DNA of 64,000 nucleotides from Pseudoalteromonas piscicida (GCF_002744175.1 NZ_NKHF01000036.1:20699-84698); one strand, 5' to 3'; counted from the first letter of the stretch, positions 36,287 to 46,260 are shown. The notes: generated by a model not told the origin, from the letters alone. Numbers and translations are program-made.

Positions 36287-38608
36287 TTATTTTTTCTGGT
36301 CAGACCAGATGAGCATTCCAATTGCCGGTAAAAGCAGCACAGCACCCAGCATATTTACCAAGAACATAAAGGTTAAAAGGATACCCATATCAACCTGGAA
36401 CTTAAGCGCAGAGAAAATCCATGTGCTTACACCAATCGCCAAAGTAATACCGGTAAACAGTACCGCACTTCCGCGTTCGGCTAATGCATTTCGATAAGCT
36501 ACCGACAGTGGCATACCTTGCTTAAGCTGTCCCATCATAGAGGATAGGATATAAATGCCGTAATCGACACCTATTCCCACGCCTAAAGCGATCACCGGTA
36601 AGGTTGACACCGTTAACCCTATCTCTAACTGCACCATCAGCGCCTGTGCAAGCGTTGACACAACATATAAAGGGAGGACTACCGCAATGGTCGCACGCAC
36701 GCTTCTGAAGCTTGCTAGACACAGCAGGATCACTGCACCATAAACATAAATCATCATAGGTACTTGTGCTTCTGACACCGATTCATTGGTCGCCGCCATT
36801 ACACCTATCGGACCCGATGCTAACTTGAACGCCACCTCGTCGGTGCCCTCTTCTGCAGCGAACGTTTTAATTTGGGCAATTACATGGTCAATCGATTCAG
36901 CTTTATGGTCTTCCATAAAGATAATGATTGGCATCACAGAGCAGTCACCATTTAATAGACCGGAGCTAGTCTCTACTCGAGAAGTAGCTTGTACTAGAGA
37001 TGCGCTGTTTCGAGGTAGTGTCTGCCACTTTAGGTTCCCTTCGTTATACCCAGCATTCACAGCTTGTGCCACCGAGCTCAAAGATACTGCTGACTGCACA
37101 CTTGGTAAGTTTTCTACTCGCCACTGGAACCGACTGATGCGATCCATCGTTTGATGATCTGTACAAGCGGCAGGGAACGCCTCGACTATCACTTTGAGGA
37201 TATCCGAAGAAATAGCATAGCGATCAGAAATCAAGAAGGTATCTTGATTGTAACGGGCGTCTTGATGCAGAGCCGGTGCGCCTGCATGTAAGTCGCCAAT
37301 TCTCATTTTTTCTGACTGCCAGTAACCAAATGCAAAGAGTAAAGCACTGATCAAGAGAATAACCCGAGCCACTTTTTTGTCTGTTGTTTTTACCAATGCT
37401 TCACGCATAGATTCAAACACGTTATGGCTGGTATTTTTGCCATCGCCAATACGTCTGATGTTTGCAGACTCAAAAAATGAGGCCATTACTGGTAGTAATA
37501 CAAGGTTGGTGAAAATGATAACCGCAACACCTAAACTCGCGGTAATAGCCAACTCACGAATAATACCAATATCGATAGCCAGTAGAGTTAAGAAACCGAC
37601 GGTGTCAGACAATAGCGCGATACCACCTGGGATCAGAAGCGCCTTAAAGCTTGCCTCTGCCGCCACTTTACTTGACACCCCTTCGCTGACCTTTTTACCT
37701 ATCGCATTAATCATTTGGACACCATGGCTAACACCAATGGCAAATACTAAAAAAGGCACAAGAATAGACATAGGGTCAACGCCAAAACCAAGCGTACTTA
37801 ACAGCCCCATTTGCCAAATCACAGCAATAAACGAACATGCAATAGGCAGTAAGGTTAACTTAAAGCTTTTACAGAACATCCACACCATAATAAAAGTGAA
37901 CGCAATTGCAACAGCAAAGAATAACACTACCCCTTTCGCACCATCGGCAATATCCCCCGCCATTTTTGCAAAACCAATGATATGAATACTGACCTTGTCA
38001 GTGCTTAACGGCGCGCGGATCTCCGACTCTAATTTTTGTGCAAATGCTAATGTATCGAGCTTTTCTTGTGTTTGCGGATCAATTTCCATCAACTGCGCCG
38101 TCACCATAGCACATGAATAATCACTGGCTACCATGCGACCTACTACTTTGGCTTTTTCGATATTTTGCTTTACAACTGCAAGCCCTTTCTCGGTAGGCTG
38201 AAAATTAGCTGGAATAATAGGGCCGCCAGCGAAGCCATCTTCAACCACTTCAACAAAGCGTGCACTTGGAGCAAAGATAGAATTTACTAGAGGACGATTG
38301 ACGCCGGGGATAAAATACAACTGATCATGAACCGCCTTCAGTTGAGTAAAGAATGGTTCGTTAAATATATCGCCATCTTTATCACACACTGAAATCAAAA
38401 TACTGTTTGCACCACCGAATTGCTTCTCATGCTGCAAATAGACTTTCATGTACTCATGATTCAGCGGAATATTCTTGTTAAATGATGCATCCAGCTGGAT
38501 CTGTGTTGCCTTAAAACCAAGAAAAATGGTAGTCAGGGCAAAAAATGTGACGACGGTGATGCGATGCCTAAATATGACATACACGAGTTGATTTAAAAAT
38601 GCTTGCAT
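36287..38608 (-). CDS. RND/MMPL-family transporter permease
   Basis: 773 residues with the RND layout: a first membrane helix (about 17-35), a large periplasmic domain, a block of five helices (about 220-370), a helix near 408, a second periplasmic domain and a final block of five (about 610-765). This matches the HpnN/MMPL-like exporters that work without a separate fusion protein. The substrate is unknown; lipids are plausible for this class. It is the last gene of a cluster with YCF48, DUF1329 and DUF1302 genes and its ATG overlaps the YCF48 stop by one base. Inner membrane. Confidence 0.88.
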   Translation of the reverse strand: MQAFLNQLVYVIFRHRITVVTFFALTTIFLGFKATQIQLDASFNKNIPLNHEYMKVYLQHEKQFGGANSILISVCDKDGDIFNEPFFTQLKAVHDQLYFIPGVNRPLVNSIFAPSARFVEVVEDGFAGGPIIPANFQPTEKGLAVVKQNIEKAKVVGRMVASDYSCAMVTAQLMEIDPQTQEKLDTLAFAQKLESEIRAPLSTDKVSIHIIGFAKMAGDIADGAKGVVLFFAVAIAFTFIMVWMFCKSFKLTLLPIACSFIAVIWQMGLLSTLGFGVDPMSILVPFLVFAIGVSHGVQMINAIGKKVSEGVSSKVAAEASFKALLIPGGIALLSDTVGFLTLLAIDIGIIRELAITASLGVAVIIFTNLVLLPVMASFFESANIRRIGDGKNTSHNVFESMREALVKTTDKKVARVILLISALLFAFGYWQSEKMRIGDLHAGAPALHQDARYNQDTFLISDRYAISSDILKVIVEAFPAACTDHQTMDRISRFQWRVENLPSVQSAVSLSSVAQAVNAGYNEGNLKWQTLPRNSASLVQATSRVETSSGLLNGDCSVMPIIIFMEDHKAESIDHVIAQIKTFAAEEGTDEVAFKLASGPIGVMAATNESVSEAQVPMMIYVYGAVILLCLASFRSVRATIAVVLPLYVVSTLAQALMVQLEIGLTVSTLPVIALGVGIGVDYGIYILSSMMGQLKQGMPLSVAYRNALAERGSAVLFTGITLAIGVSTWIFSALKFQVDMGILLTFMFLVNMLGAVLLLPAIGMLIWSDQKK

Positions 38609-39612
38609 TAGTTCTTCACCTCTACTTCAGTGATCCCCTGTTCGGTTGCAAGGATTAACCGATTGTTTTTCACCACTCCCGCGAGGATTGAATGGCCGTT
38701 TTTGAGCTGTGTTGAGGTTAGCTTGCCGTTTTTTAGTGTGAAGATGACACCACTATTAGCAAACATATAAATGACATTATCTTGTTCAGTGATAGCATTA
38801 ATTGTGGCAGTTTTTTGGGTTTTTAGTTGTTCAATTTGTTCTCCGATACCCATAAAAGCATTGCCTCGAAGACCGGCAACTAACAGTTCGCTGTTAGCCA
38901 TTTCATCAATAGCGAAAAATGACCCGCGGTAAAATTGCTCAAACTTTTGCCATGTTTTTCCTACGTCTTCACTTTTTGCGACTAACCCCATTTCACCCAC
39001 CAAATAAAGTTTATTGTCGGCAACAAGTAGACGGTTAAAATGCGGCAATATAAAGGCTGTTTCTAGCTCGTACCCTTCAGGGTCTTGTTCTTTTAAGTCA
39101 TTCAGGTAGTCAACATCGTCAGGGTGAACAAATTCATTGATAAATCGCTTAGTCCACGACTCACCACCGTCGAACGTTTCGAAAAACATGCCATAGGCGC
39201 CCACCGCAAAACCATGCTGTTGATCAATAAACTCGATATCCAAACAGGGTTTTTCTAGTTTTGGCAAATACTGCTTCACCGCCCAAGTTTTACCACCATC
39301 CGTGGTTTTTAGAATACTAGCGTCATGGCCGCAGGCCCAACCAGTATCACTGCCTTTAAAGGTGACAGCTGTAAGTAAAGATTGAATAGGCACTTCTGCC
39401 TGGGTCCAATTTTGTTCTGCCTTTTTATAAATAATTGTGCCGTGTTTACCCACTGCAATTAACGCATCACCATTGTCGGTAATATCTGTAAAAAGCGTTT
39501 GCTCTGGGTGTGCGACCATTAAGGCTGATTGTGGAGCAATCTGATCGCTACTCTCGGCCGCTGCTAAATGCGCCATAGTTAAAATCGAGGCTGCTACTAA
39601 CTTCTTCATCAT
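38608..39612 (-). CDS. YCF48-type beta-propeller exported protein
   Basis: 334 residues from the first of two adjacent ATGs (39612 and 39609). A signal peptide is clear (KKLVAASILTMAHLAAA). The rest shows repeats of the photosystem-stability YCF48/BNR type, such as ILKTTDGGKTW, FFETFDGGESWTKR and VAKSEDVGKTWQKF, each preceded by a VG-x-G strand. Such proteins are periplasmic beta-propellers. In this cluster it probably assists the RND permease, but the role is inferred from position only. Confidence 0.85.
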   Translation of the reverse strand: MMKKLVAASILTMAHLAAAESSDQIAPQSALMVAHPEQTLFTDITDNGDALIAVGKHGTIIYKKAEQNWTQAEVPIQSLLTAVTFKGSDTGWACGHDASILKTTDGGKTWAVKQYLPKLEKPCLDIEFIDQQHGFAVGAYGMFFETFDGGESWTKRFINEFVHPDDVDYLNDLKEQDPEGYELETAFILPHFNRLLVADNKLYLVGEMGLVAKSEDVGKTWQKFEQFYRGSFFAIDEMANSELLVAGLRGNAFMGIGEQIEQLKTQKTATINAITEQDNVIYMFANSGVIFTLKNGKLTSTQLKNGHSILAGVVKNNRLILATEQGITEVEVKN

Positions 39613-39649
39613 GAGAAAACACTCGAGTTGTATGAGGAAAGGAGGAAGA

Positions 39650-39675
39650 AGGCTGAAGCGAGGTTGCCTCAGCCT
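39650..39675 (-). other. Hairpin between the DUF1329 and YCF48 genes
   Basis: AGGCTGA and TCAGCCT flank a 12-nt loop that can itself pair as GAGG/CCTC. There is no T tract on the minus strand, so it is more likely a processing or stability hairpin than a terminator. Confidence 0.35.
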
Positions 39676-39688
39676 GATATTTTGTTGA

Positions 39689-41056
39689 TTAACGACGACC
39701 CTCACGGCGCAGTGCACCCTGAGTAAATTCGTTATCATTGAAAGATTGACTAAAGTCGTACATGTCTTCTTCGTTGTCTAAACCAATCGCAAGATAACGG
39801 CGAGAGTTTAGATCATAATAAACATCTAACGTACTCCAATGAGTCGGCACTTCGTAATAGTTAAGACCATGTGCCATCGCAACGCGATACATTTGGTCAC
39901 GGTTATCATAGATATCCGCTACGTGGATTTGCCAGCTGTCCTCATCAATGTAGAACACTCGTTTTTTGTAGATATGGCGAGTGCCTTCTTTTAGGTTAGC
40001 CTCGACGACCCATACACGGTGTTTTTCATAACGTACGTGCTCAGGGTTGATATGACCTGCCATCAAAATATCTTCGTACTTGAGTTTGTCGCTATGCAGC
40101 TTGTAACTGTTGTACGGAATATACATTTCTTTTTTACCTACTAATTTCCAATCGTAACGATTTGGAGAACCGTTAAACATATCAAAATCATCGGTTGTTC
40201 GCAGGCTATCTGACGCTGTTCCTGGTGCATCATAAGCAACATTCGGCGCACGTCTAACACGGCGCTGCCCTGTGTTATATGTCCAAGCCTGACGCGGTGT
40301 TAAAATTTGGTCCATGGTTTCATGTACCAATAGCGCTGTACCAGCTAGACGCGCAGGTTCAGTAACACGTTGCTTAAACTTAAACAAAATATTTGACTCT
40401 TGTAGCGCTTCAGGTGTGGCATCTGTTGCAGAATACTTAACCAGCAGTTGTTCATCAAAACCGATGATATTGTAATCACCTGACTCTGTTGGCATTGCCT
40501 GACCGCCGTAACGAGCAATAGACAAACCACGGAAGCGTAATAGATGATTCCAAATTGCCTCTAGACCATCTTTTGGAATTGGAAATGGAATACCAATTGC
40601 GGTGTTTTTGATGCCGTTACCGCCTTCGATCAGCTCCGCAGTTGATGCATACTTCTTCGTGGCATCGTATACAAATTGTGGATATGATGCGCTACGTCTA
40701 GTCGGATAAATGTGCATTTTGAACGTTTCTGGATAGGTCTCAAATAATGCAATTTGACCTGGGCTCAACATTGACTTGTACTTATCCAAATTCGACTTAT
40801 CAATGGTAAATAATACTTTGTCATCGGCGTAAGGATCTGGGTGGTGCATGCCAACTTCGTAACCAGCAGGAGGCGCTGTGATGCCGCCATTCCATGCTGG
40901 AATACTGCCGTCCGCATTACCTGCTTTTTCAGCACCGATGGGTGTTAAATCTTTTCCTAAGCGTGCGACTTCATCGGCTGACATTTTAGCCATTGCACTG
41001 CTTGCAGACATCATTGTAATTATTGTTGCTGCTATAAACGTAGGTTTTCTAAACAT
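39689..41056 (-). CDS. DUF1329 exported protein (LolA/LolB-like fold)
   Basis: 455 residues with a signal peptide (MFRKPTFIAATIITMMSASSAMA) and the family's typical start after cleavage (LGKDLTPIGAEKAGNADGSIPAWNGG). AAGGG precedes the ATG. I recall the family being grouped with LolA/LolB-like lipid-binding proteins, which would fit a periplasmic lipid carrier. It lies 11 bp downstream of the DUF1302 gene, an association seen in many gammaproteobacteria. Function unproven. Confidence 0.88.
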   Translation of the reverse strand: MFRKPTFIAATIITMMSASSAMAKMSADEVARLGKDLTPIGAEKAGNADGSIPAWNGGITAPPAGYEVGMHHPDPYADDKVLFTIDKSNLDKYKSMLSPGQIALFETYPETFKMHIYPTRRSASYPQFVYDATKKYASTAELIEGGNGIKNTAIGIPFPIPKDGLEAIWNHLLRFRGLSIARYGGQAMPTESGDYNIIGFDEQLLVKYSATDATPEALQESNILFKFKQRVTEPARLAGTALLVHETMDQILTPRQAWTYNTGQRRVRRAPNVAYDAPGTASDSLRTTDDFDMFNGSPNRYDWKLVGKKEMYIPYNSYKLHSDKLKYEDILMAGHINPEHVRYEKHRVWVVEANLKEGTRHIYKKRVFYIDEDSWQIHVADIYDNRDQMYRVAMAHGLNYYEVPTHWSTLDVYYDLNSRRYLAIGLDNEEDMYDFSQSFNDNEFTQGALRREGRR

Positions 41057-41067
41057 ATCGAAAGCCC

Positions 41068-43167
41068 TTAAATTGAATACTTAATGTTGAATGAGATGAA
41101 ATCACGGTCCGCAAAGGTATTCGTCTTACCACCACCCCAGAACGTGTTATAACCAAAGTCAAATGACCACGTATTTAAGTAGTTAAAGTTAAGATTAATA
41201 CCAAGCGACTTACGATCCTCAATGAACAAGAACATAGGATCTGGTGTAATACCATTTACATCATGAGAGAACACTACGCGTGGTGAAAAGTTCACGCCAC
41301 TGAATAGGTTGTTGTACTCCCCTTTTGCAATAAGGCGATAGCCCCATGCTGAAGCAGTCGGGAATGGATTGGTTTCAGGACCGTTTGAAACCGCTTGATG
41401 GATAAGATTATAATCTCGGCCAGAAAGCCCCTCAATCGTGCCACTTCGACCAGTACCTGATACATTTAAGCGCAGCTCATCGTACTCTGGCATATCTTTG
41501 ATAGTAACGGCACCCACTTCGCCAACAACTGCCCAGCTATCTGCGCCTAGCGATGGACCAAACAAGTGTGTTGCGGTCAACTGCGCTTGGATAGTGTCTC
41601 GTAAGATATAACCTTGCGCTACTTCGCCAGGACCTACATAGGCAATGTCGTCCCCTTGACTCAACTGAGATAGGCCAGCCAAATCATCACGTAGACCCGC
41701 TGCCGCCAATTGCTCAACCATACCTGCGTATAGCAATTCTACATCATCTATTTGTAGAGGTTCATCTTGTCTAAATGCAACTTCACCGGCTAGTGCAGTT
41801 TCTCCAACTGCCGTATTAAAGCTTAAACCATATAACTTAATGTCTTCTGGATAGGTAATTTGCGCTTGAGTAAAGGCATTGAGGTTAGTGATGTTATCTT
41901 CGGTAATTGGATTATTGCGAATGTAGTCTAAGTCGGCTGCTAACGCGGCGTTTGTGAAATTAGACGCTTTACCCGAAATAAGCGGCCTACGGCTATGGTA
42001 GTTAATATAGTACAAGCCGAATTCAGTATCGTTTAGCTCAGGTGAGAAGATACCTAAACGCAAACCATATTGGCCGCCATCATCCGGCTCGCTCTTGCCG
42101 CTATTGCCTTTGCCTTTAAGTGCCACCTTAGTAGGATATGCCATGTACATAGATGCAGCAGCTTGCCCTACCGCTTCTGCGGTTGGCACAATACCTTGTG
42201 CAACCAGTGATGCAGCAGCGTCGGTATATAAGCTATTTAGCGCATCAGTTAGGTGGTAAAGATCAATGTCTGGGTTTGAAGTAAAGCCCAATTGAACATT
42301 TTGCATATAACCATTTTCGGAAGCGAAGTCATTGGTAGAAAAATAGCTACCTGTCGCTGGTAATCTGGTTTCATGCCATTGATACTGATAAAAACCCTCT
42401 AAGTTGACGTTTTCAGACAGTACGACCGATGCCCATAACATGCCAACCGGAATGAAGGCTTCTTTCACTTCAGAACCTGGCGCTTTAAGTCGGTCGATAT
42501 CTACTGGGTTCACGTTAATACCGTGAGAGATCAGCGTACTCTCACCCCAGTTTACAACTTGCTGACCTAGGCGGATAGACAGTGGGTTTTTACCATCATT
42601 AAGATCAAAGTCGGCCCAGACAAAAGCATCCAGTAGACGTAGGTCTGAACATACTTGCTCTTTGGTGTTGTCATCTTCACACGGATCTACCTTTTGACCC
42701 GATACTGGGTTGCTATAGGCAAAGTCACCATCTTCCATTGCGAAGTCATAGAAGTACATAAAACGTGTGAATAAGCCGTAATTATCATTCGTGATGGCTA
42801 AATCATGCGTGCCTTTTATAAGTTGTGAAAAGGTATCACCTGAGTCAAAATTCAAGTTCCCAGCATCACCATTATTTGAATAGGCCCCCTGTTGTGACCA
42901 GATTTGTGACGAAGAATAGATCGTATTGCCAGTCGTCGCTTTGTAACCGTCCCAGTTGAACTGTGGATGATTGCTTTTACCGATGAAGTCAAAATTACGA
43001 TCTTCAACGCGAATGCTTTGACCATAAGAGAACGTTGAATCGAAAGTGATTTCAAAGTCACCAACATCAAAACTGGCTGCGTGTACTGACGTTGCGGCAA
43101 CTCCTAGTACAGCCGCACTAAGACCGAGCATGATTTTGTTTTTCACAAAGAGCGATCTTTTTATCAT
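41068..43167 (-). CDS. DUF1302 outer-membrane beta-barrel protein
   Basis: 699 residues. GGGGAG lies before the ATG. A signal peptide (about 1-30, ending VAATSVHA) is followed by many alternating strands with Tyr/Trp/Phe, and the C-terminus FISFNIKYSI has the terminal aromatic/hydrophobic pattern of outer-membrane barrels. DUF1302 proteins sit next to DUF1329 proteins in many marine bacteria and pseudomonads, often near lipid or hydrocarbon genes. First gene of a four-gene run, behind a promoter with an overlapping palindrome at 43320-43337. Confidence 0.88.
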   Translation of the reverse strand: MIKRSLFVKNKIMLGLSAAVLGVAATSVHAASFDVGDFEITFDSTFSYGQSIRVEDRNFDFIGKSNHPQFNWDGYKATTGNTIYSSSQIWSQQGAYSNNGDAGNLNFDSGDTFSQLIKGTHDLAITNDNYGLFTRFMYFYDFAMEDGDFAYSNPVSGQKVDPCEDDNTKEQVCSDLRLLDAFVWADFDLNDGKNPLSIRLGQQVVNWGESTLISHGINVNPVDIDRLKAPGSEVKEAFIPVGMLWASVVLSENVNLEGFYQYQWHETRLPATGSYFSTNDFASENGYMQNVQLGFTSNPDIDLYHLTDALNSLYTDAAASLVAQGIVPTAEAVGQAAASMYMAYPTKVALKGKGNSGKSEPDDGGQYGLRLGIFSPELNDTEFGLYYINYHSRRPLISGKASNFTNAALAADLDYIRNNPITEDNITNLNAFTQAQITYPEDIKLYGLSFNTAVGETALAGEVAFRQDEPLQIDDVELLYAGMVEQLAAAGLRDDLAGLSQLSQGDDIAYVGPGEVAQGYILRDTIQAQLTATHLFGPSLGADSWAVVGEVGAVTIKDMPEYDELRLNVSGTGRSGTIEGLSGRDYNLIHQAVSNGPETNPFPTASAWGYRLIAKGEYNNLFSGVNFSPRVVFSHDVNGITPDPMFLFIEDRKSLGINLNFNYLNTWSFDFGYNTFWGGGKTNTFADRDFISFNIKYSI

Positions 43168-43197
43168 TATTTCTCCCCCTTTTGGCGGGTCATGTCT

Positions 43198-43211
43198 AGA
43201 GCTTAAGCTCT
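43198..43211. promoter_or_regulatory. Perfect 14-bp palindrome in the DUF1302 leader
   Basis: AGAGCTTAAGCTCT, about 30 bp before the ATG, could be a second operator or fold in the mRNA. Confidence 0.35.
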
Positions 43212-43319
43212 TAGAGTTATTGTTTTTTGTTGTCTAAACGATAGAAGCGAAACCGCGAAAATACAAATACTACCTCATTAAATCAACGCTTTTTCGCCTC
43301 TAGGGGCGTATTTTACTCT

Positions 43320-43337
43320 TGGTAAGACGTCCTACCA
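43320..43337. promoter_or_regulatory. Candidate operator of the DUF1302 cluster
   Basis: TGGTAAGACGTCCTACCA is an 18-bp palindrome with one mismatched pair. It lies directly downstream of the candidate -10 box (43343-43348), over the expected transcription start. It resembles a TetR/GntR-type repressor site. Half-sites TGGTA recall FadR sites but the spacing is different. Confidence 0.5.
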
Positions 43338-43342
43338 GATAA

Positions 43343-43372
43343 TTTATAACACGTATTTCAAGCTTATAACAA
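43343..43372 (-). promoter_or_regulatory. Candidate promoter of the DUF1302 cluster
   Basis: On the minus strand TTGTTA (43367-43372) and TATAAA (43343-43348) are separated by 18 bp. Confidence 0.45.
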
Positions 43373-43416
43373 ACTCATTTAACAAAAATAAAATATGTTT
43401 TGCAGTTACCCTGCGA

Positions 43417-43638
43417 TTAAGTGACTTTTTCTAACGATATAAACTTATTGCTATCATCCAAGATCAAACGGAATCTTCCCCTAATGCCGATTGATGTAAT
43501 AAAGGGTCGGATCCGCTCTGCTGGGAAGCGAATAGTCTTCCCAGCATCTTCAATCACTTGCACAGAGGTGTAGTGCCCATAGTAGTAACCTAGGCACTTG
43601 TCATAGCTCAAATCCATGTAAAAGAAGTACTCTTTCAT
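43417..43638 (-). CDS. DUF2835 family protein
   Basis: 73 residues matching the small DUF2835 family, with YFFYMDLSYDKCLGYYYG and PAERIRPFITSIGIRGRFRL. The family is confined largely to gammaproteobacteria and has no known function. Its ATG follows the pepN stop immediately (TAAATG), so it is co-translated with pepN. Confidence 0.85.
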   Translation of the reverse strand: MKEYFFYMDLSYDKCLGYYYGHYTSVQVIEDAGKTIRFPAERIRPFITSIGIRGRFRLILDDSNKFISLEKVT

Positions 43639-46224
43639 TTACTGTGCCAATGCCTTCTCAACTTTTTCATATAAGTCATCGCTAAGCCCTTCTAGATTGG
43701 CTAAACGAGTAAGTTGTGCACGCATCAATTGTTGCCGAGTCTCGTCAAAGCGCTGCCAAGACATAAACGGCGTGATCATACGTGAAGCATTTTGCGGATT
43801 GATACCATTTAGCTCAATCAAGAGATCACCAAGTAGTTCATAGCCTTTACCGTCAATACGATGGAATTGGGCTGGATTATTACGGGCGAAACTGCCAATA
43901 AGTGCTCGTACTCGGTTAGGATTGCCTTTTTCAAAACATGGATGATCATAAAGCGCATTTATTTTCGCTATCACTGCATCATTAGGTAGGCTTGCGTGTA
44001 ATGCCAACCATTTATCCATCACTAGCGGATCATGACGCCACTGACTGTCGAACTCACTGAATAACTGAGCCATTTTGTCATGCTCAGCTGATACCGCAGC
44101 TTTAAGCGACGCAAGCTTTGTCGTCATATTATCTGAGGCAAATTGTGAATCCAGTGCGCCTTCAACCAAGTTTGAGTCGGTTTTTACTAGATAATACAGC
44201 GCTTTGTTTTTAAACGCTCGAATTGCCACGTCGTGTGCCTCTAAGGAGCCTGTATCGCTTAGTGAAGCATAAGCAAGCTCTAAGTCTTGCTGTAGCGCCT
44301 TAGCAATCTGTGACTCAAACGCGTTAGAGACAGTAACGAGCGCCTCTACTGGTATCGTTTCGAACTGACTTGCCAATGTATCAAAAGTCGGCAAGCTAAG
44401 TAATTCAGCAAGTAACGCAAGGTCGCCTTCAAGGGTTTTGACTAAAGACGACAGCGCACCCAATACCCTCTTGTCTAACGTGTACTCTCCCGAGTCAATC
44501 GCCGATTTGACTGCAATCATAAAGATCTGTTGCATCGCTTCCCAACGAGCATAATCACTTCGTGCAAAGCGCAGAATATGCAGCAACTCGTCAATGGTAT
44601 AGCTATACTCCAGGAGCACAGGTGCAGAAAAATCTTCTAAGAGCACAGGGACCGGTTTAGTTGCCACTTGTTCGAATTCAAAGCGTTGTTCATGCTCGGT
44701 GATATCAAGCGCTCTTTTGATTTCGCCCTGTTGCGTCAATAACGGAATACTCTGTCCTTGTTCATCGAGCAATTCTAACTTAAATGGAATGTGTAGCGGT
44801 GCTTTTACCGGGTCGTTATCTGCATGACGCTGTGTAACGGTCATTATATAACGCTGTTTGGTGTTATCGTATTCGGTGACTACGTTAAGTCTAGGTGTCC
44901 CGTATTGCTCATACCACAGCTTGAATTGGGTCAAGTCCATCCCAGAGGCATCCATCATGGCATTGACAAAATCGTCACAGGTTACCGCTTGTCCATCATG
45001 ACGCTCGATGTAAAGTTGCATCCCTTTTTGAAAGTGCACTTCGCCCAACAGCGTATGCATCATGCGGATCACTTCTGCCCCTTTGTTATACACAGTAACA
45101 GTATAGAAGTTATTCATTTCTATTACTTTTTCTGGTCTGATTGGGTGTGCCATTGGGCCTGCATCTTCTGCAAATTGATGAGTTCGCATCGCCATCACGG
45201 CATCGATCCGGTTTAACCCGCGAGAGCCGAGATCACTGCTAAATTCTTGATCTCTAAATACGGTTAAGCCTTCTTTTAAGCTCAATTGAAACCAATCTCG
45301 ACAGGTTACACGATTACCGGTCCAGTTGTGGAAGTACTCATGTCCGACAATGGACTCAATAGTATGAAAATCCCGGTCTGTTGCAGTTTCTTGACTTGCT
45401 AGTACACAAGCACTGTTGAAAACATTGAGGCCTTTATTTTCCATCGCCCCCATATTGAAGAAATCTACCGCAACTATCATGTAGATATCTAGATCATATT
45501 CTAAATCAAAACGAGACTCGTCCCATGCCATGGCCTTTTGCAACGAGCGCATTGCATGAGGTGCTTTATGTAAGTTGCCTGTGTCTACAAATAGCGCGAG
45601 TTTCACATCTCGGCCTGACTTTGTTTTATAGCTGTCTTCTAGCACATCAAAATCGCCAGCCACTAATGCAAATAGGTAACTGGGCTTTTTATGTGGGTCA
45701 TGCCACTTAGCGAAGTGTCTGCCATCTTCAAGGCTGCCCTCTTGCACTTTGTTACCGTTGGATAATAAATAGGGGTATTTCGATTCTCCGATAATAGTGA
45801 CCGTATACGTGGTGAGCACATCCGGCCTGTCCATAAAGTAGGTGATTTTACGAAATCCTTCAGCCTCGCATTGCGTGCAATAAGCCCCATCTGAGAGATA
45901 CAGTCCCTCAAGGGAAGTATTGGTTTGTGGCGAGATTTTCGTCACGATTTTAAGTTCAAAATGCGCTGGTAATGCTGTGAGTATAAGTGAGGATGGTGTC
46001 TTCTCAACCGCTTGCCACTCTTCTCCATTAACTTGGCAAGACAATAACTCTAAATCAACACCGTCTAATACCAACCGAGACTCGCCATCAACAGCACTGC
46101 ACTCACTTATCGCAGTGACTATGGTATTTCTTGGGCTCAGTTCAAAGGTTAATGCTAGCGAGTCAACACGATGGCTTGGCGCCACATAATCTTTAAGGTA
46201 CTTGGCTTGAGGTTTTTGAGTCAT
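43639..46224 (-). CDS. pepN: Aminopeptidase N (M1 family)
   Basis: 861 residues (E. coli 870). The zinc site HEYFHNWTGNR with the distal Glu in LSLKEGL is near residues 294-317, and the exopeptidase motif GAMENKG is before it. It is a cytoplasmic broad-specificity aminopeptidase. AAGGAC lies 6 bp before the ATG. A complete terminator-like hairpin (46238-46260) sits just upstream of that ribosome-binding site. Confidence 0.97.
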   Translation of the reverse strand: MTQKPQAKYLKDYVAPSHRVDSLALTFELSPRNTIVTAISECSAVDGESRLVLDGVDLELLSCQVNGEEWQAVEKTPSSLILTALPAHFELKIVTKISPQTNTSLEGLYLSDGAYCTQCEAEGFRKITYFMDRPDVLTTYTVTIIGESKYPYLLSNGNKVQEGSLEDGRHFAKWHDPHKKPSYLFALVAGDFDVLEDSYKTKSGRDVKLALFVDTGNLHKAPHAMRSLQKAMAWDESRFDLEYDLDIYMIVAVDFFNMGAMENKGLNVFNSACVLASQETATDRDFHTIESIVGHEYFHNWTGNRVTCRDWFQLSLKEGLTVFRDQEFSSDLGSRGLNRIDAVMAMRTHQFAEDAGPMAHPIRPEKVIEMNNFYTVTVYNKGAEVIRMMHTLLGEVHFQKGMQLYIERHDGQAVTCDDFVNAMMDASGMDLTQFKLWYEQYGTPRLNVVTEYDNTKQRYIMTVTQRHADNDPVKAPLHIPFKLELLDEQGQSIPLLTQQGEIKRALDITEHEQRFEFEQVATKPVPVLLEDFSAPVLLEYSYTIDELLHILRFARSDYARWEAMQQIFMIAVKSAIDSGEYTLDKRVLGALSSLVKTLEGDLALLAELLSLPTFDTLASQFETIPVEALVTVSNAFESQIAKALQQDLELAYASLSDTGSLEAHDVAIRAFKNKALYYLVKTDSNLVEGALDSQFASDNMTTKLASLKAAVSAEHDKMAQLFSEFDSQWRHDPLVMDKWLALHASLPNDAVIAKINALYDHPCFEKGNPNRVRALIGSFARNNPAQFHRIDGKGYELLGDLLIELNGINPQNASRMITPFMSWQRFDETRQQLMRAQLTRLANLEGLSDDLYEKVEKALAQ

Positions 46225-46237
46225 AAATTGTCCTTAC

Positions 46238-46260
46238 AAAAACGCCCCTAACAAGGGGCG
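46238..46260 (-). terminator. Terminator in front of pepN
   Basis: CGCCCC/GGGGCG with a 6-nt loop is followed on the minus strand by five T residues. It probably ends the nhaC transcript but lies inside the pepN leader. A second hairpin (46295-46316) precedes it. Confidence 0.75.

Noticed and set aside
43320..43337. A true FadR site
   Set aside because: The TGGTA half-sites are too far apart compared with the FadR consensus as I know it; I keep it only as an unassigned palindrome.
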